DNA from: a virus
IMG/VR virus record: IMGVR_UViG_3300044716_000427
Span: 1-64,000 of that record
Reading direction: 5' to 3' (one strand)
Length of the DNA: 64,000 nucleotides
The stretch's first letter is position 1; the number at the start of each line of letters is the position of its first letter. The translations under genes were made by a program, and so were the position numbers. The notes under the pieces were generated by a model. That model saw only the letters and a program-made list of their open reading frames with translations, ran no database searches and had not been told where the DNA came from. Below are positions 7,335 to 13,661 of this stretch, in pieces.

Positions 7335-7360
7335 GCCCCCGGCCTATGTTGGCCGGGGGC
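7335..7360 (-). terminator. Strong hairpin after the DUF932 gene, possible attenuator
   Basis: Perfect 10-bp arms GCCCCCGGCC (7335-7344) and GGCCGGGGGC (7351-7360) around a 6-base loop, between the stop of the DUF932 gene and the next ATG. There is no U-run, so it may slow polymerase, protect RNA ends or only partly terminate. A tandem TGTCCGAA pair lies beside it (7364-7383). Confidence 0.5.
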
Positions 7361-7390
7361 GGTGTCCGAATGTGTCCGAATGTGCCTGAA

Positions 7391-8275
7391 TCAGGCGAAC
7401 GTGTACTGCTTAGCGGTGTTCTTCTCGATCCACGCCATCACTTCGTCGAAGGCGATGAGGTTGAGGTCATACCCTGCGCCATCCATCACATACTGCTCCT
7501 TGCTGGACGCGGGGGCTGCAACGTGGTTGGTGTAGCGGGTGATGCCATTGAAGAAGCCCCACAGCGTCACCCCTTGGTCATGCAGCTCCCTCTCGATACT
7601 GTTGTTGAGCGAGATGAGTTGGTTCTTGCGCTTGGCGGACACTTCGTCCTTGGGGTCGAGGCCGAAACCCTTCTTGAAGATGCCGTTGAGCATGATACGT
7701 GCAACGTCCTCGGTCAGCTTCACATCGGCCATGCGGCTGAAGTTGTCCATCAGCCTTTGGTCACCGTTGATGGTCTGCTGGATGGCCCTGACCGCCTGTC
7801 GGATGCGCTCTGCTGCGCTCTCGGTGTGTCGGTACTTGGTCATCGCCCCGTCCTTGTAGGCCATGTGGAACGTGTTGATGCACACGGTGTTGATGTTGGT
7901 GGAGCCGAACCCGATGGCCGTGCTGCCGTTGTGGCTGTTGAGGCAGGTGATGAAACGCTTGAGCGGGGAGCGACCGATGATAATGTCAGGCAACGATGCT
8001 TGCATATACACCTTGCCACCTGCGTCAAACATCCCGCCCTTGCTCGCCTCAATCCCAATTTCAGAACAGGCGTCGATGATGGTCTCGGCCATCTCGTAGT
8101 TTTGGTATGGGACGTAGCGGGTGCCGACCGTGCCAAGGTGGGCGCTGCTGTCGTTGCGGAAGATGCCGTAGCTGTTGGTCTTCTGACCATCGGGGCCGTA
8201 CAGGGGCAGCTTGTTGACCGTCCAGTTAAGGCCGGTCTTTTCGAGAAGGTCGAAGGTCTGTTCTTGAGTGCTCAT
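7391..8275 (-). CDS. DUF932 family phage/plasmid protein
   Basis: A 294-residue protein matching DUF932 (the phage/plasmid-like TIGR03299 group). Signs are the GTVGTRYVPYQNYEMAETI block (about 49-67), the central ITCLNSHNGSTAIGFGSTNI block (109-128), and the WGFFNGITRYTNH segment with a C-terminal tryptophan-rich end. The family is common on phages and plasmids and its biochemical role is not established. It has its own promoter at 8337-8344 and a strong hairpin behind it, so it may be expressed highly as a separate unit. Confidence 0.88.
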   Translation of the reverse strand: MSTQEQTFDLLEKTGLNWTVNKLPLYGPDGQKTNSYGIFRNDSSAHLGTVGTRYVPYQNYEMAETIIDACSEIGIEASKGGMFDAGGKVYMQASLPDIIIGRSPLKRFITCLNSHNGSTAIGFGSTNINTVCINTFHMAYKDGAMTKYRHTESAAERIRQAVRAIQQTINGDQRLMDNFSRMADVKLTEDVARIMLNGIFKKGFGLDPKDEVSAKRKNQLISLNNSIERELHDQGVTLWGFFNGITRYTNHVAAPASSKEQYVMDGAGYDLNLIAFDEVMAWIEKNTAKQYTFA

Positions 8276-8336
8276 AGTACTACAGGTGTTGGTTTATTTG
8301 AGCGTTGAGGATGCGCTCCCCCCGTTGAATGAGTTG

Positions 8337-8344
8337 CAAAGGTA
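8337..8344 (-). promoter_or_regulatory. Bacteroidota-type promoter CTTG-N20-TACCTTTG
   Basis: The -7 box TACCTTTG has a CTTG exactly 20 bases upstream. It would give a leader of about 55 bases before the DUF932 start. Confidence 0.65.
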
Positions 8345-8384
8345 AATGAAAGAAGTGAATCCCGCAAGCAAAAGTTACGAACAA

Positions 8385-8549
8385 TCAGCGATGCCTCTTG
8401 CTCATAATGCGCTTGGCCTTGCGACATGATGTGAACTTCTTCTTCTTCTTGCTGACGCCGTAGGTATGGCGGCGCTTACCGGGGTCGGACTCGGCGTGGA
8501 TGTCGGGTGCGCTGATGAGCAGGGCGAGGGCGAGGAACAGGTACTTCAT
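8385..8549 (-). CDS. Small secreted basic protein, 54 residues
   Basis: MKYLFLALALLISAPDIHA looks like a signal peptide, with likely cleavage after HA (19), followed by a very basic 35-residue tail (KRRHTYGVSKKKKKFTSCRK...). The tail has one cysteine. A CAAACAACCCAAACACC leader precedes the ATG. A secreted or periplasmic cationic peptide is unusual among early genes. The function is unknown. Confidence 0.62.
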   Translation of the reverse strand: MKYLFLALALLISAPDIHAESDPGKRRHTYGVSKKKKKFTSCRKAKRIMSKRHR

Positions 8550-8570
8550 GGTGTTTGGGTTGTTTGGTTG

Positions 8571-8672
8571 TTATTGTAGCAGGAGGCTGATGGTTATCTT
8601 GCAGATGCCGTATGCCACCATGATGGCGGCGAGGGTGAACCCGATGTTGATCAGGCAGCGTTCGTGTTTCAT
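8571..8672 (-). CDS. Single-pass membrane microprotein, 33 residues
   Basis: MKHERCLINIGFTLAAIMVA then YGICKITISLLLQ. Residues 7-31 are almost entirely hydrophobic. It fills the gap between genes 8385-8549 and 8683-9108. No family is recognised. Confidence 0.55.
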   Translation of the reverse strand: MKHERCLINIGFTLAAIMVAYGICKITISLLLQ

Positions 8673-8682
8673 GGGCTGGTGG

Positions 8683-9108
8683 TCACTCTTTGCCTTGTGG
8701 GGCGAGGTCAGGGTGTAGTTCGTACAGCCGCTGGATTTCGAGGTTGTTCAGCACGTTGTCGCGGATGGCGATGCGTGCCTCATTCTCGCTCAGGTCATCG
8801 ATGGCGATGGACTCGTAGCTGTAGCCATCGTGGTAGTATGACATCTCGCCCAGCTCCATGACGACATCCCACTCGATGGTGTTCCGCTCTTCGTCGCAGC
8901 TTATCATCTGCTGCACTGCTGTCCCCCACTCGTTGTAGGTGTGGTTGTCGCTCTCTTTGTAGCAGTCATCGAGCAGGGCCTTGCTCTCTTGCTCACGGGG
9001 GCCGTACGATGCCCTGATGGCGATCTTGGTGCGGCCACGGAACAGGCCGCTGCCTTGTGCTTGGTAGCCGTTGGTGCTGCCGAAGAGGATGTAGGTGGTG
9101 TTCTTCAT
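8683..9108 (-). CDS. Phage protein of unknown function
   Basis: A 141-residue protein, MKNTTYILFGSTNGYQAQGS, with an acidic, tyrosine-rich middle (MSYYHDGYSYESIAIDD, about 95-111). No signal peptide or catalytic motif is apparent. Leader TAAACCAACAACA precedes ATG 9108. Confidence 0.78.
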   Translation of the reverse strand: MKNTTYILFGSTNGYQAQGSGLFRGRTKIAIRASYGPREQESKALLDDCYKESDNHTYNEWGTAVQQMISCDEERNTIEWDVVMELGEMSYYHDGYSYESIAIDDLSENEARIAIRDNVLNNLEIQRLYELHPDLAPQGKE

Positions 9109-9118
9109 TGTTGTTGGT

Positions 9119-9403
9119 TTAGTGTTGTTCTAAAATCATGTACTCCGTGGCAAGCGAAGGCTTTCCGCTGAAGGTGGTCCCGACTTGCACGGGTGTAGCC
9201 ACATACCTACAGTTGTGCTTGTCGCAGATGATCTTGATTGCTTCTGCCGTCTCGGCAGAGCCGTAGTTCGTTGTCGTAATCGTTGGATAGCAGGGGGTGC
9301 CAGCTACGTTGCGCGTTTGCCGCACGGTCCAATGGTGTACGTTGGGGTTAACGGTTGCGGCGATCTCCAAGGCTGCTTGCATTGTTTTTGTTGCGTGTTC
9401 CAT
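9119..9403 (-). CDS. Phage protein of unknown function
   Basis: A 94-residue protein starting MEHATKTMQAALEIAATVNP, with a mixed alpha/beta pattern (YGSAETAEAIKIICDKHNCRYVA). A start seven codons later (MQAALE) is also possible. No family is recognised. Confidence 0.75.
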   Translation of the reverse strand: MEHATKTMQAALEIAATVNPNVHHWTVRQTRNVAGTPCYPTITTTNYGSAETAEAIKIICDKHNCRYVATPVQVGTTFSGKPSLATEYMILEQH

Positions 9404-9415
9404 GATGTTTGGGGT

Positions 9416-10120
9416 TTAGAGTTGTTCGTAGTCGGTAACGATGGCGCAGAGTTCGTCGTATTGGTCTTCTGTCAACTTGCGCTTGTCTTTGTTCTGCAAT
9501 TCGCACAGGATGGTCTGCACACGCTCAAGCAGCTCACCCATCACTTGTGCCTGAATTGCACGCCGGGTCGATAGCTTGGACATGACTATCTCTTGGCGCA
9601 CTTTGGCAATGTCATCGATGGATGCATACTTGCCGTGTTCAGCTACGCTCTTGGCAATTATGCTGACATCCAATACACCATCGACGATGTCTTGTAGACG
9701 CTTGATGGCATCATGTTGCATCTCCAGTTTTGAGTCGATGTCTTCAATGGCCGTGACCATCTCCGTGTCCACGCCATTTAGCCGGTTTACCCTGTCATGC
9801 AGTTCGGTGAAGTACAGGTAGTCCGACAGGTCGAGGTCTGTCAAGGCTGACGATATGGAGTCATCGACGTAGCTCTGCATATCCAACTCGGTACACAGGG
9901 CATCGAGACCGTTGCCATTCTTGACGTAGTCGCTCAACTCATTGTTGAAGTCATCTTGCGTGACGTAGCCATCCAATGCGCCCTTCTCAAGGTAGTCTTC
10001 GGGGTCGAACATGACACGGGCATCGGCCAATTCCTGCTCCACATCTGCAAGGCGCAGGGTCAGTTTGGCTATCTGAACCTTGTTGTCAGATATGAAGATG
10101 CGCTTTATCCAATTCTTCAT
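9416..10120 (-). CDS. Coiled-coil protein of unknown function
   Basis: A 234-residue acidic protein starting MKNWIKRIFISDNKVQIAKL. It has a coiled coil at about 15-35 (LTLRLADVEQELADARV), acidic repeats (SDYVKNGNG, SYVDDSISS, LSDYLYF) and long helices to the end. ATG 10120 was chosen for its CACCCAAACACC leader; the upstream frame is a shadow of the next gene. It may act as an elongated binding or scaffolding protein, but this is only inferred. Confidence 0.78.
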   Translation of the reverse strand: MKNWIKRIFISDNKVQIAKLTLRLADVEQELADARVMFDPEDYLEKGALDGYVTQDDFNNELSDYVKNGNGLDALCTELDMQSYVDDSISSALTDLDLSDYLYFTELHDRVNRLNGVDTEMVTAIEDIDSKLEMQHDAIKRLQDIVDGVLDVSIIAKSVAEHGKYASIDDIAKVRQEIVMSKLSTRRAIQAQVMGELLERVQTILCELQNKDKRKLTEDQYDELCAIVTDYEQL

Positions 10121-10136
10121 GGTGTTTGGGTGTTTG

Positions 10137-10619
10137 TTACCAGCTTGAGTGATAGTAGTACACTTCTTCTCCCTCGTCCAAGATGTCGTGAAGCGCATCG
10201 TATGTACGCTCAATCTCATCGAGGTAATATTGGTCGTAGTCTTGGCTGCCGAAGAAGCACCCGCTTTGGGTAGGCAGAATGTCTTCAATGTCTTGGTCGT
10301 TGAGTATCTTCCCGTCCTCAACGATGGCCGTCTCAATCACTTCTTTGCACAGGGCCAACAGGCTTTGAAGTTGGGATGTGTCCACGCGGTACTCCCCGCA
10401 GTCATCGTTCCCATCTTGCACGTTGTCAACGAACCACTTGTGTATGCAGTTGACCTTGCGCCATTCGATCACCTCTTCGATGACGTATGACACCCTCTTG
10501 GGGTCTATCCTCCGATACGGCTTGCCGTTCAGTGTGACACTTATTTGAACGTTGTCATCGCCCTTGTAGTCCCAGTGCTTGACGTAGGTGCGGCGGGTGA
10601 GGTACATATCGAGTCCCAT
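10137..10619 (-). CDS. Conserved phage protein, GLDMYL type
   Basis: A 160-residue protein starting MGLDMYLTRRTYVKHWDYKG. The signatures EWRKVNCIHKWFVDNVQDG (about 49-67), CGEYRVD and FFGSQDYDQYYLDEIERT (about 119-136) define a family common in phages whose function I do not know. ATG 10619 is fixed by the conserved GLDMYL start. Confidence 0.86.
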   Translation of the reverse strand: MGLDMYLTRRTYVKHWDYKGDDNVQISVTLNGKPYRRIDPKRVSYVIEEVIEWRKVNCIHKWFVDNVQDGNDDCGEYRVDTSQLQSLLALCKEVIETAIVEDGKILNDQDIEDILPTQSGCFFGSQDYDQYYLDEIERTYDALHDILDEGEEVYYYHSSW

Positions 10620-10632
10620 GGTCGTGTTGGTT

Positions 10633-10980
10633 TTAGATGGTTTTGTTACAGTTGGCACAGAATGCGTAGTCCTCCACTTGTTCATTGGTACAGGCAGCAA
10701 CAGGTCGCCACCCGTTGTTGCTCTTGGTGCTCACTGCATAGGCGAGGTTGTAGAACTCCGACCGTGCACACTTGCTGCATAGGCATTCGGAGTCGTCCAT
10801 CCACAGCACAAGGCTGTACCCACCGAATGCCTTGTCAGAGGCACGGATGACAGCTTTGAGGTCCGCCACGGTGCGTATCTTGTCTGTCCAATACGCCATG
10901 TTGCGGCGCACGGGCTTGTCGAAGTTGTTGCTGCGGTACAGGTGACCGTCAACTTCTGATATCCAAAGTTCGTTGCTCAT
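10633..10980 (-). CDS. Protein with paired cysteine motifs, unknown function
   Basis: A 115-residue protein. CLCSKC (about 67-72) and CANCNK (about 108-113) could together bind one zinc ion. The N-terminus (MSNELWISEVDGHLYRSNNF) is beta-rich. Leader AAAACCAACAACACC precedes the ATG. A nucleic-acid-binding role is possible but not shown. Confidence 0.76.
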   Translation of the reverse strand: MSNELWISEVDGHLYRSNNFDKPVRRNMAYWTDKIRTVADLKAVIRASDKAFGGYSLVLWMDDSECLCSKCARSEFYNLAYAVSTKSNNGWRPVAACTNEQVEDYAFCANCNKTI

Positions 10981-11000
10981 GGTGTTGTTGGTTTTACTTG

Positions 11001-11354
11001 TCAGTACAGTTCCTTTGCCATGCGCTGGAGTTCGTTGTGCAGTCGGAGGCGTTTCTGCGCTACCTCTTCTTCTTTTAGGCGGGCCTTCTCAAGGATGACA
11101 GCAGCCTCTCGGTGCGCTGCGTTAGTAATGCGCTGAGACTCGTCATTCGCGCTCTTACGCACCACCATCGCCCACTCTCTTGGTGAGTGTTCGGGGAAGA
11201 CATCTGAGCGCAGGTCTCGCTCAATATCATATCTGATTGAGTTGAGCCACGGGCGGAGGTAGGTGTTCTCCGGAAGAGATGCGATGAACGCTTCAAACGC
11301 TGCGAGTTCTTCTTGCTTTGTCATGGGTTGCTGAGGTTTCTGAAGGTTAATCAT
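11001..11354 (-). CDS. Coiled-coil protein of unknown function
   Basis: A 117-residue protein starting MINLQKPQQPMTKQEELAAF; the C-terminal half (about 60-117) is a charged coiled coil. ATG 11354 lies 11 bases downstream of a copy of the 19-bp palindromic repeat. A start at MTKQEE ten codons later is also possible. Confidence 0.75.
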   Translation of the reverse strand: MINLQKPQQPMTKQEELAAFEAFIASLPENTYLRPWLNSIRYDIERDLRSDVFPEHSPREWAMVVRKSANDESQRITNAAHREAAVILEKARLKEEEVAQKRLRLHNELQRMAKELY

Positions 11355-11365
11355 GGTCTGTTTGC

Positions 11366-11384
11366 TTAGTTGATTATCCACTAA
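11366..11384 (-). repeat. 19-bp palindromic repeat, copy 1
   Basis: The plus strand reads TTAGTTGATTATCCACTAA. The family consensus TTAGTnGATnATCnACTAA is symmetrical except at positions 6 and 14, and holds TTATCCACT, one base from the E. coli DnaA box TTATCCACA. This copy fills the gap between genes 11392-11592 and 11001-11354. Confidence 0.85.
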
Positions 11385-11391
11385 CGGCTGG

Positions 11392-11592
11392 TTACAGATA
11401 CAGGGAGCTACGCATGTCATCCTGAGCGTCACAGGCGGCGAGGAACAGTTCTTCTTCGTCCATGTTGGCGAGGTGTCGTCGGGTAATTACCCCGTCTTCA
11501 CTTGCGATGGTGCGCAGTTCGCAGTTGTACGTGAAGTACAGGTCGAGCACTTCCTTGGCTTCTTTCGCGGTGGTGATTTCGCTGTTGATCAT
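11392..11592 (-). CDS. Small acidic protein of unknown function
   Basis: A 66-residue protein, MINSEITTAKEAKEVLDLYF to AQDDMRSSLYL, mostly helical. It is flanked on both sides by 19-bp palindromes; copy 2 starts 7 bases upstream of its ATG. Confidence 0.75.
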   Translation of the reverse strand: MINSEITTAKEAKEVLDLYFTYNCELRTIASEDGVITRRHLANMDEEELFLAACDAQDDMRSSLYL

Positions 11593-11598
11593 GGGTCG

Positions 11599-11617
11599 TT
11601 AGTTGATTATCCACTAA
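11599..11617 (-). repeat. 19-bp palindromic repeat, copy 2
   Basis: Identical to copy 1. It supplies the TAG stop of gene 11614-11853 and abuts the start region of gene 11392-11592. Confidence 0.85.
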
Positions 11618-11853
11618 GCGTTTTGCTTGGGGTTGTGGTGGGTGAATGTGACCGTGCCTGAATCTTCATCTATCTCCACGGGCATTTTCCCGCTCAACAG
11701 GTCAGTGGCGCACTCTTTGGTGAGGCCGTAGCCATCTATGAACAGGTCGAGCATACGCTTGCGGTCGCTCTTGAACTTGTATCCTTGCTGTGCCCACCGA
11801 AGGATGCCGGGGGTATGCATAAGTGAGGTCGAGGTGAGGCGGATGGTTCTCAT
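11614..11853 (-). CDS. Small phage protein of unknown function
   Basis: A 79-residue protein, MRTIRLTSTSLMHTPGILRW to HHNPKQNA. The start codon sits in the stem of a perfect hairpin CATCTTTAGATG (11851-11862), which may limit initiation. A 19-bp palindrome lies just upstream. No family is recognised. Confidence 0.74.
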   Translation of the reverse strand: MRTIRLTSTSLMHTPGILRWAQQGYKFKSDRKRMLDLFIDGYGLTKECATDLLSGKMPVEIDEDSGTVTFTHHNPKQNA

Positions 11854-11862
11854 CTTTAGATG
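11851..11862 (-). promoter_or_regulatory. Start-codon hairpin CATCTAAAGATG
   Basis: Four-base arms CATC/GATG around a 4-base loop; the ATG of gene 11614-11853 forms part of one arm. The same element occurs at 12597-12608. Confidence 0.45.
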
Positions 11863-11869
11863 GTTTTGC

Positions 11870-11888
11870 TTAGTTGATTATCTACTAA
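11870..11888 (-). repeat. 19-bp palindromic repeat, copy 3
   Basis: TTAGTTGATTATCTACTAA on the plus strand; one base differs from copy 1. It lies between gene 11892-12599 and gene 11614-11853. Confidence 0.85.
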
Positions 11889-11891
11889 CGG

Positions 11892-12599
11892 TCAGTCCAC
11901 CACGAATCCGGTGGTATCTTTCTTGGCTTTGCCCTTGGCATACAGGGCTACGACAACCCCTTGGGGGTCAAGGTGGCGGATGTCTGTGTCATCCCCATCC
12001 ACTACGGGCATTCCCATGAAGGTGGTCGGTATCTTGTTCCGATGACGGAACACTACAGCAATGCGCATCCCATCGGCCATGGCTCTGTCAACAAAGGGCT
12101 TGTATTCAGGGACGCCGCTGTAGCTGAAGGTCAGGTCATAGTTGGATGGTACGGTACGGCCCACAATTTTCGTGTAGTCGTAGAACTGTACATATGGGAA
12201 GGCAGACATGATGTTCGGGTAGTGCATCCCATCCACATCCACAGGGATGGTTTCCCATCTGATGTCTGATGTCCCGTTAAGCCTGACAAGTGGGGTAGCC
12301 CCTGTCTTCTCAGCCTTGCGGATGGCACGGCGCACATCATCCACTACAGTGGACATGAACGGCTTGCGTTCGGCATAGAACAGTTCGGTCTTTCGCTTCC
12401 GTGCAAGCTGGACGTTGCTGAAAGCACCACGGCCTGCTGTATTCAGACAGCCCTCATGGCACTTGGCTACGTCTGCCATAGGGCATACGTTCCCAACCCC
12501 TGCAAACTTCCAAGGAAGCATGTACAGGATGGCGGTGGTGAATCCTTTCTTCTGACCTTTGACGGTCTTTGCGTTGGTATCGATGCCGAGCAGTTTCAT
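11892..12599 (-). CDS. GP88 family phage protein
   Basis: A 235-residue protein matching the phage GP88 family. Landmarks are GIDTNAKTVKGQKKG (5-19), the cysteine cluster CPMADVAKCHEGCLN (39-53), VRLNGTSDIRWE (104-115), FYDYTK (139-144), NYDLTFSYSG (153-162) and the C-terminal VDGDDTDIRHLDPQGVVVALYAKG. The family is widespread in phages and its activity is unknown; the conserved cysteines suggest a metal or Fe-S site. The start codon lies in a CATCTAAAGATG hairpin, with a 19-bp palindrome 15 bases upstream. Confidence 0.9.
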   Translation of the reverse strand: MKLLGIDTNAKTVKGQKKGFTTAILYMLPWKFAGVGNVCPMADVAKCHEGCLNTAGRGAFSNVQLARKRKTELFYAERKPFMSTVVDDVRRAIRKAEKTGATPLVRLNGTSDIRWETIPVDVDGMHYPNIMSAFPYVQFYDYTKIVGRTVPSNYDLTFSYSGVPEYKPFVDRAMADGMRIAVVFRHRNKIPTTFMGMPVVDGDDTDIRHLDPQGVVVALYAKGKAKKDTTGFVVD

Positions 12600-12608
12600 C
12601 TTTAGATG
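12597..12608 (-). promoter_or_regulatory. Start-codon hairpin CATCTAAAGATG
   Basis: Identical to the element at 11851-11862; the ATG of the GP88-family gene lies in the 3' arm. Confidence 0.45.
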
Positions 12609-12614
12609 GGGGTG

Positions 12615-12633
12615 TTAGTTGATTTTCCACTAA
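12615..12633 (-). repeat. 19-bp palindromic repeat, copy 4
   Basis: TTAGTTGATTTTCCACTAA on the plus strand; identical to copy 8. It sits between genes 12643-12897 and 11892-12599, followed at 12639-12652 by the palindrome CTTCCTAAAGGAAG. Confidence 0.85.
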
Positions 12634-12642
12634 GCGAACTTC

Positions 12643-12897
12643 CTAAAGGAAGGCCACACGGAAGCCGAACTCTCCACGGACGATGAACGACTCCACTCCA
12701 TGCCTATCACAGACGTGGACAAGGGATCGCAATTCATCGAGATAGAGATCGTACCTTTCGGAGATCTCCACATAGCATGCCCCTACGATAGGGTATTCGT
12801 CTCCGCCGTCGCAGAGCATGTATCCCCTATGTCCATGCTTACGGATGAGTGTCTCACCAAACTGTGCTGCTGCATTGAAAGGCTTGCGTTGTTCCAT
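12643..12897 (-). CDS. Phage protein of unknown function
   Basis: An 84-residue protein starting MEQRKPFNAAAQFGETLIRK. ATG 12897 was chosen because the promoter at 12931-12938 would start transcription within the longer open frame. It contains CDGGDEYPIVGACYVEISERYDL-type alpha/beta sequence. Its last codons are part of a palindrome (12639-12652). Confidence 0.75.
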   Translation of the reverse strand: MEQRKPFNAAAQFGETLIRKHGHRGYMLCDGGDEYPIVGACYVEISERYDLYLDELRSLVHVCDRHGVESFIVRGEFGFRVAFL

Positions 12898-12930
12898 GTT
12901 AACGGTGGGTGTTTCTGTTTGACGGCGATG

Positions 12931-12938
12931 CAAAGATA
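12931..12938 (-). promoter_or_regulatory. Bacteroidota promoter TTTG-N20-TATCTTTG
   Basis: Both the -33 TTTG and the -7 TATCTTTG match, with exactly 20 bases between them. This is the best complete promoter in the window, reading left into genes 12643-12897 onward. Confidence 0.8.
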
Positions 12939-12993
12939 CAACGCCAAAAGTTAACTTCCAAATTTATTTTTACAGTACGTAGTACTGGGGGGC

Positions 12994-13012
12994 TTAGTTG
13001 ATTATCCACTAA
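12994..13012 (-). repeat. 19-bp palindromic repeat, copy 5
   Basis: Identical to copy 1. It supplies the TAG stop of gene 13009-13284 and lies about 55 bases upstream of the promoter at 12931-12938, a natural operator position. Confidence 0.85.
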
Positions 13013-13284
13013 CGGCATCCCTGATGGATTGCCGTACCCTTCAGATGGCGGGTCATTGCACCGTCTGATCGGGATGTGCTGCTCATCCCAATGGACACTA
13101 CGGATGTGTTCGTCTCCGCCCAGCGTCCACAGACAACGCACGTTCCCCTCCAAATTTGTCTGAACGTGGAGCCAAAGGGAGCCTTTGCGGCTACCCTGTC
13201 CCATCGTAGCATGTGGCCCCTAAGGGCTGCGGTTTCGTTCGCTTCGTCACGCAAGGTGCGCTTCTTTATAGTGTACTCGCTCAT
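13009..13284 (-). CDS. Small putative zinc-binding protein
   Basis: A 91-residue protein, MSEYTIKKRTLRDEANETAA. CVVCGRW (about 49-55) and the terminal HQGCR could form a zinc site. It is rich in arginine and serine. No family is recognised. Confidence 0.68.
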   Translation of the reverse strand: MSEYTIKKRTLRDEANETAALRGHMLRWDRVAAKAPFGSTFRQIWRGTCVVCGRWAETNTSVVSIGMSSTSRSDGAMTRHLKGTAIHQGCR

Positions 13285-13360
13285 AGTCGTAAGTGTTTGA
13301 GTGTCAGGCAGTTACAGATGTTGATGCATGCATCGCTCTAAAGAGCGGGGGTGGTGGTGC

Positions 13361-13379
13361 TTAGTTGATAATCTACTAA
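13361..13379 (-). repeat. 19-bp palindromic repeat, copy 6
   Basis: TTAGTTGATAATCTACTAA on the plus strand; it lies about 77 bases upstream of gene 13009-13284. Confidence 0.83.
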
Positions 13380-13492
13380 GCGACCTATCCCTAAAGGGAT
13401 ACTGTACGTAATTGGTGGTTCGTTGGCTCCATGCGCTACGCGCTTGTCCATGGGCCACACCTTCAGTAAGCAAAGAACAATCGCACCCCTCC

Positions 13493-13511
13493 CTAATGGA
13501 TAATCCACTAA
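13493..13511 (-). repeat. 19-bp palindromic repeat, copy 7 (divergent)
   Basis: CTAATGGATAATCCACTAA on the plus strand; it differs from the consensus at positions 1 and 4. Confidence 0.72.
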
Positions 13512-13615
13512 GGATACACTACTACGTAGTGAGCAGTTAAGCCCTTCGCTGTTCGCTGAGGCCGCTACTACGTAGGTATGTGATGGGGCTGTAGGCTACC
13601 CTACAAACGGCTAAA

Positions 13616-13639
13616 GCCCGCCCCCCTAAGGGAGCGGGC
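13616..13639 (-). terminator. Probable intrinsic terminator, minus strand
   Basis: Arms GCCCGCCCCC/GGGAGCGGGC around a TAA-type loop, followed on the minus strand by TTTAG. It lies 23 bases after the stop of gene 13662-14216. The U-run is short, so it may be weak. Confidence 0.55.
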
Positions 13640-13661
13640 CGTGAGCCGAAGGCCGTGAGTA

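Larger units (their letters stand above)
13285..13661. other. Gene-free, palindrome-dense region
   Basis: No credible gene. It holds two 19-bp repeat copies and many unrelated short palindromes: GATGCATGCATC (13323-13334), CGCTCTAAAGAGCG (13334-13347), TATCCCTAAAGGGATA (13386-13401), CACTAC-TAC-GTAGTG (13517-13531), TGTAGG-CTAC-CCTACA (13590-13605). TACGTA recurs at about 13404, 13523 and 13568, and GCCGTGAG occurs three times at about 13638-13676. It could be a regulatory region, part of an origin, or highly structured RNA. Confidence 0.7.

Noticed and set aside
7232-8308. 358-residue plus-strand frame antisense to the DUF932 gene
   Set aside because: DUF932 on the other strand has clear family motifs, a promoter and an operon context.
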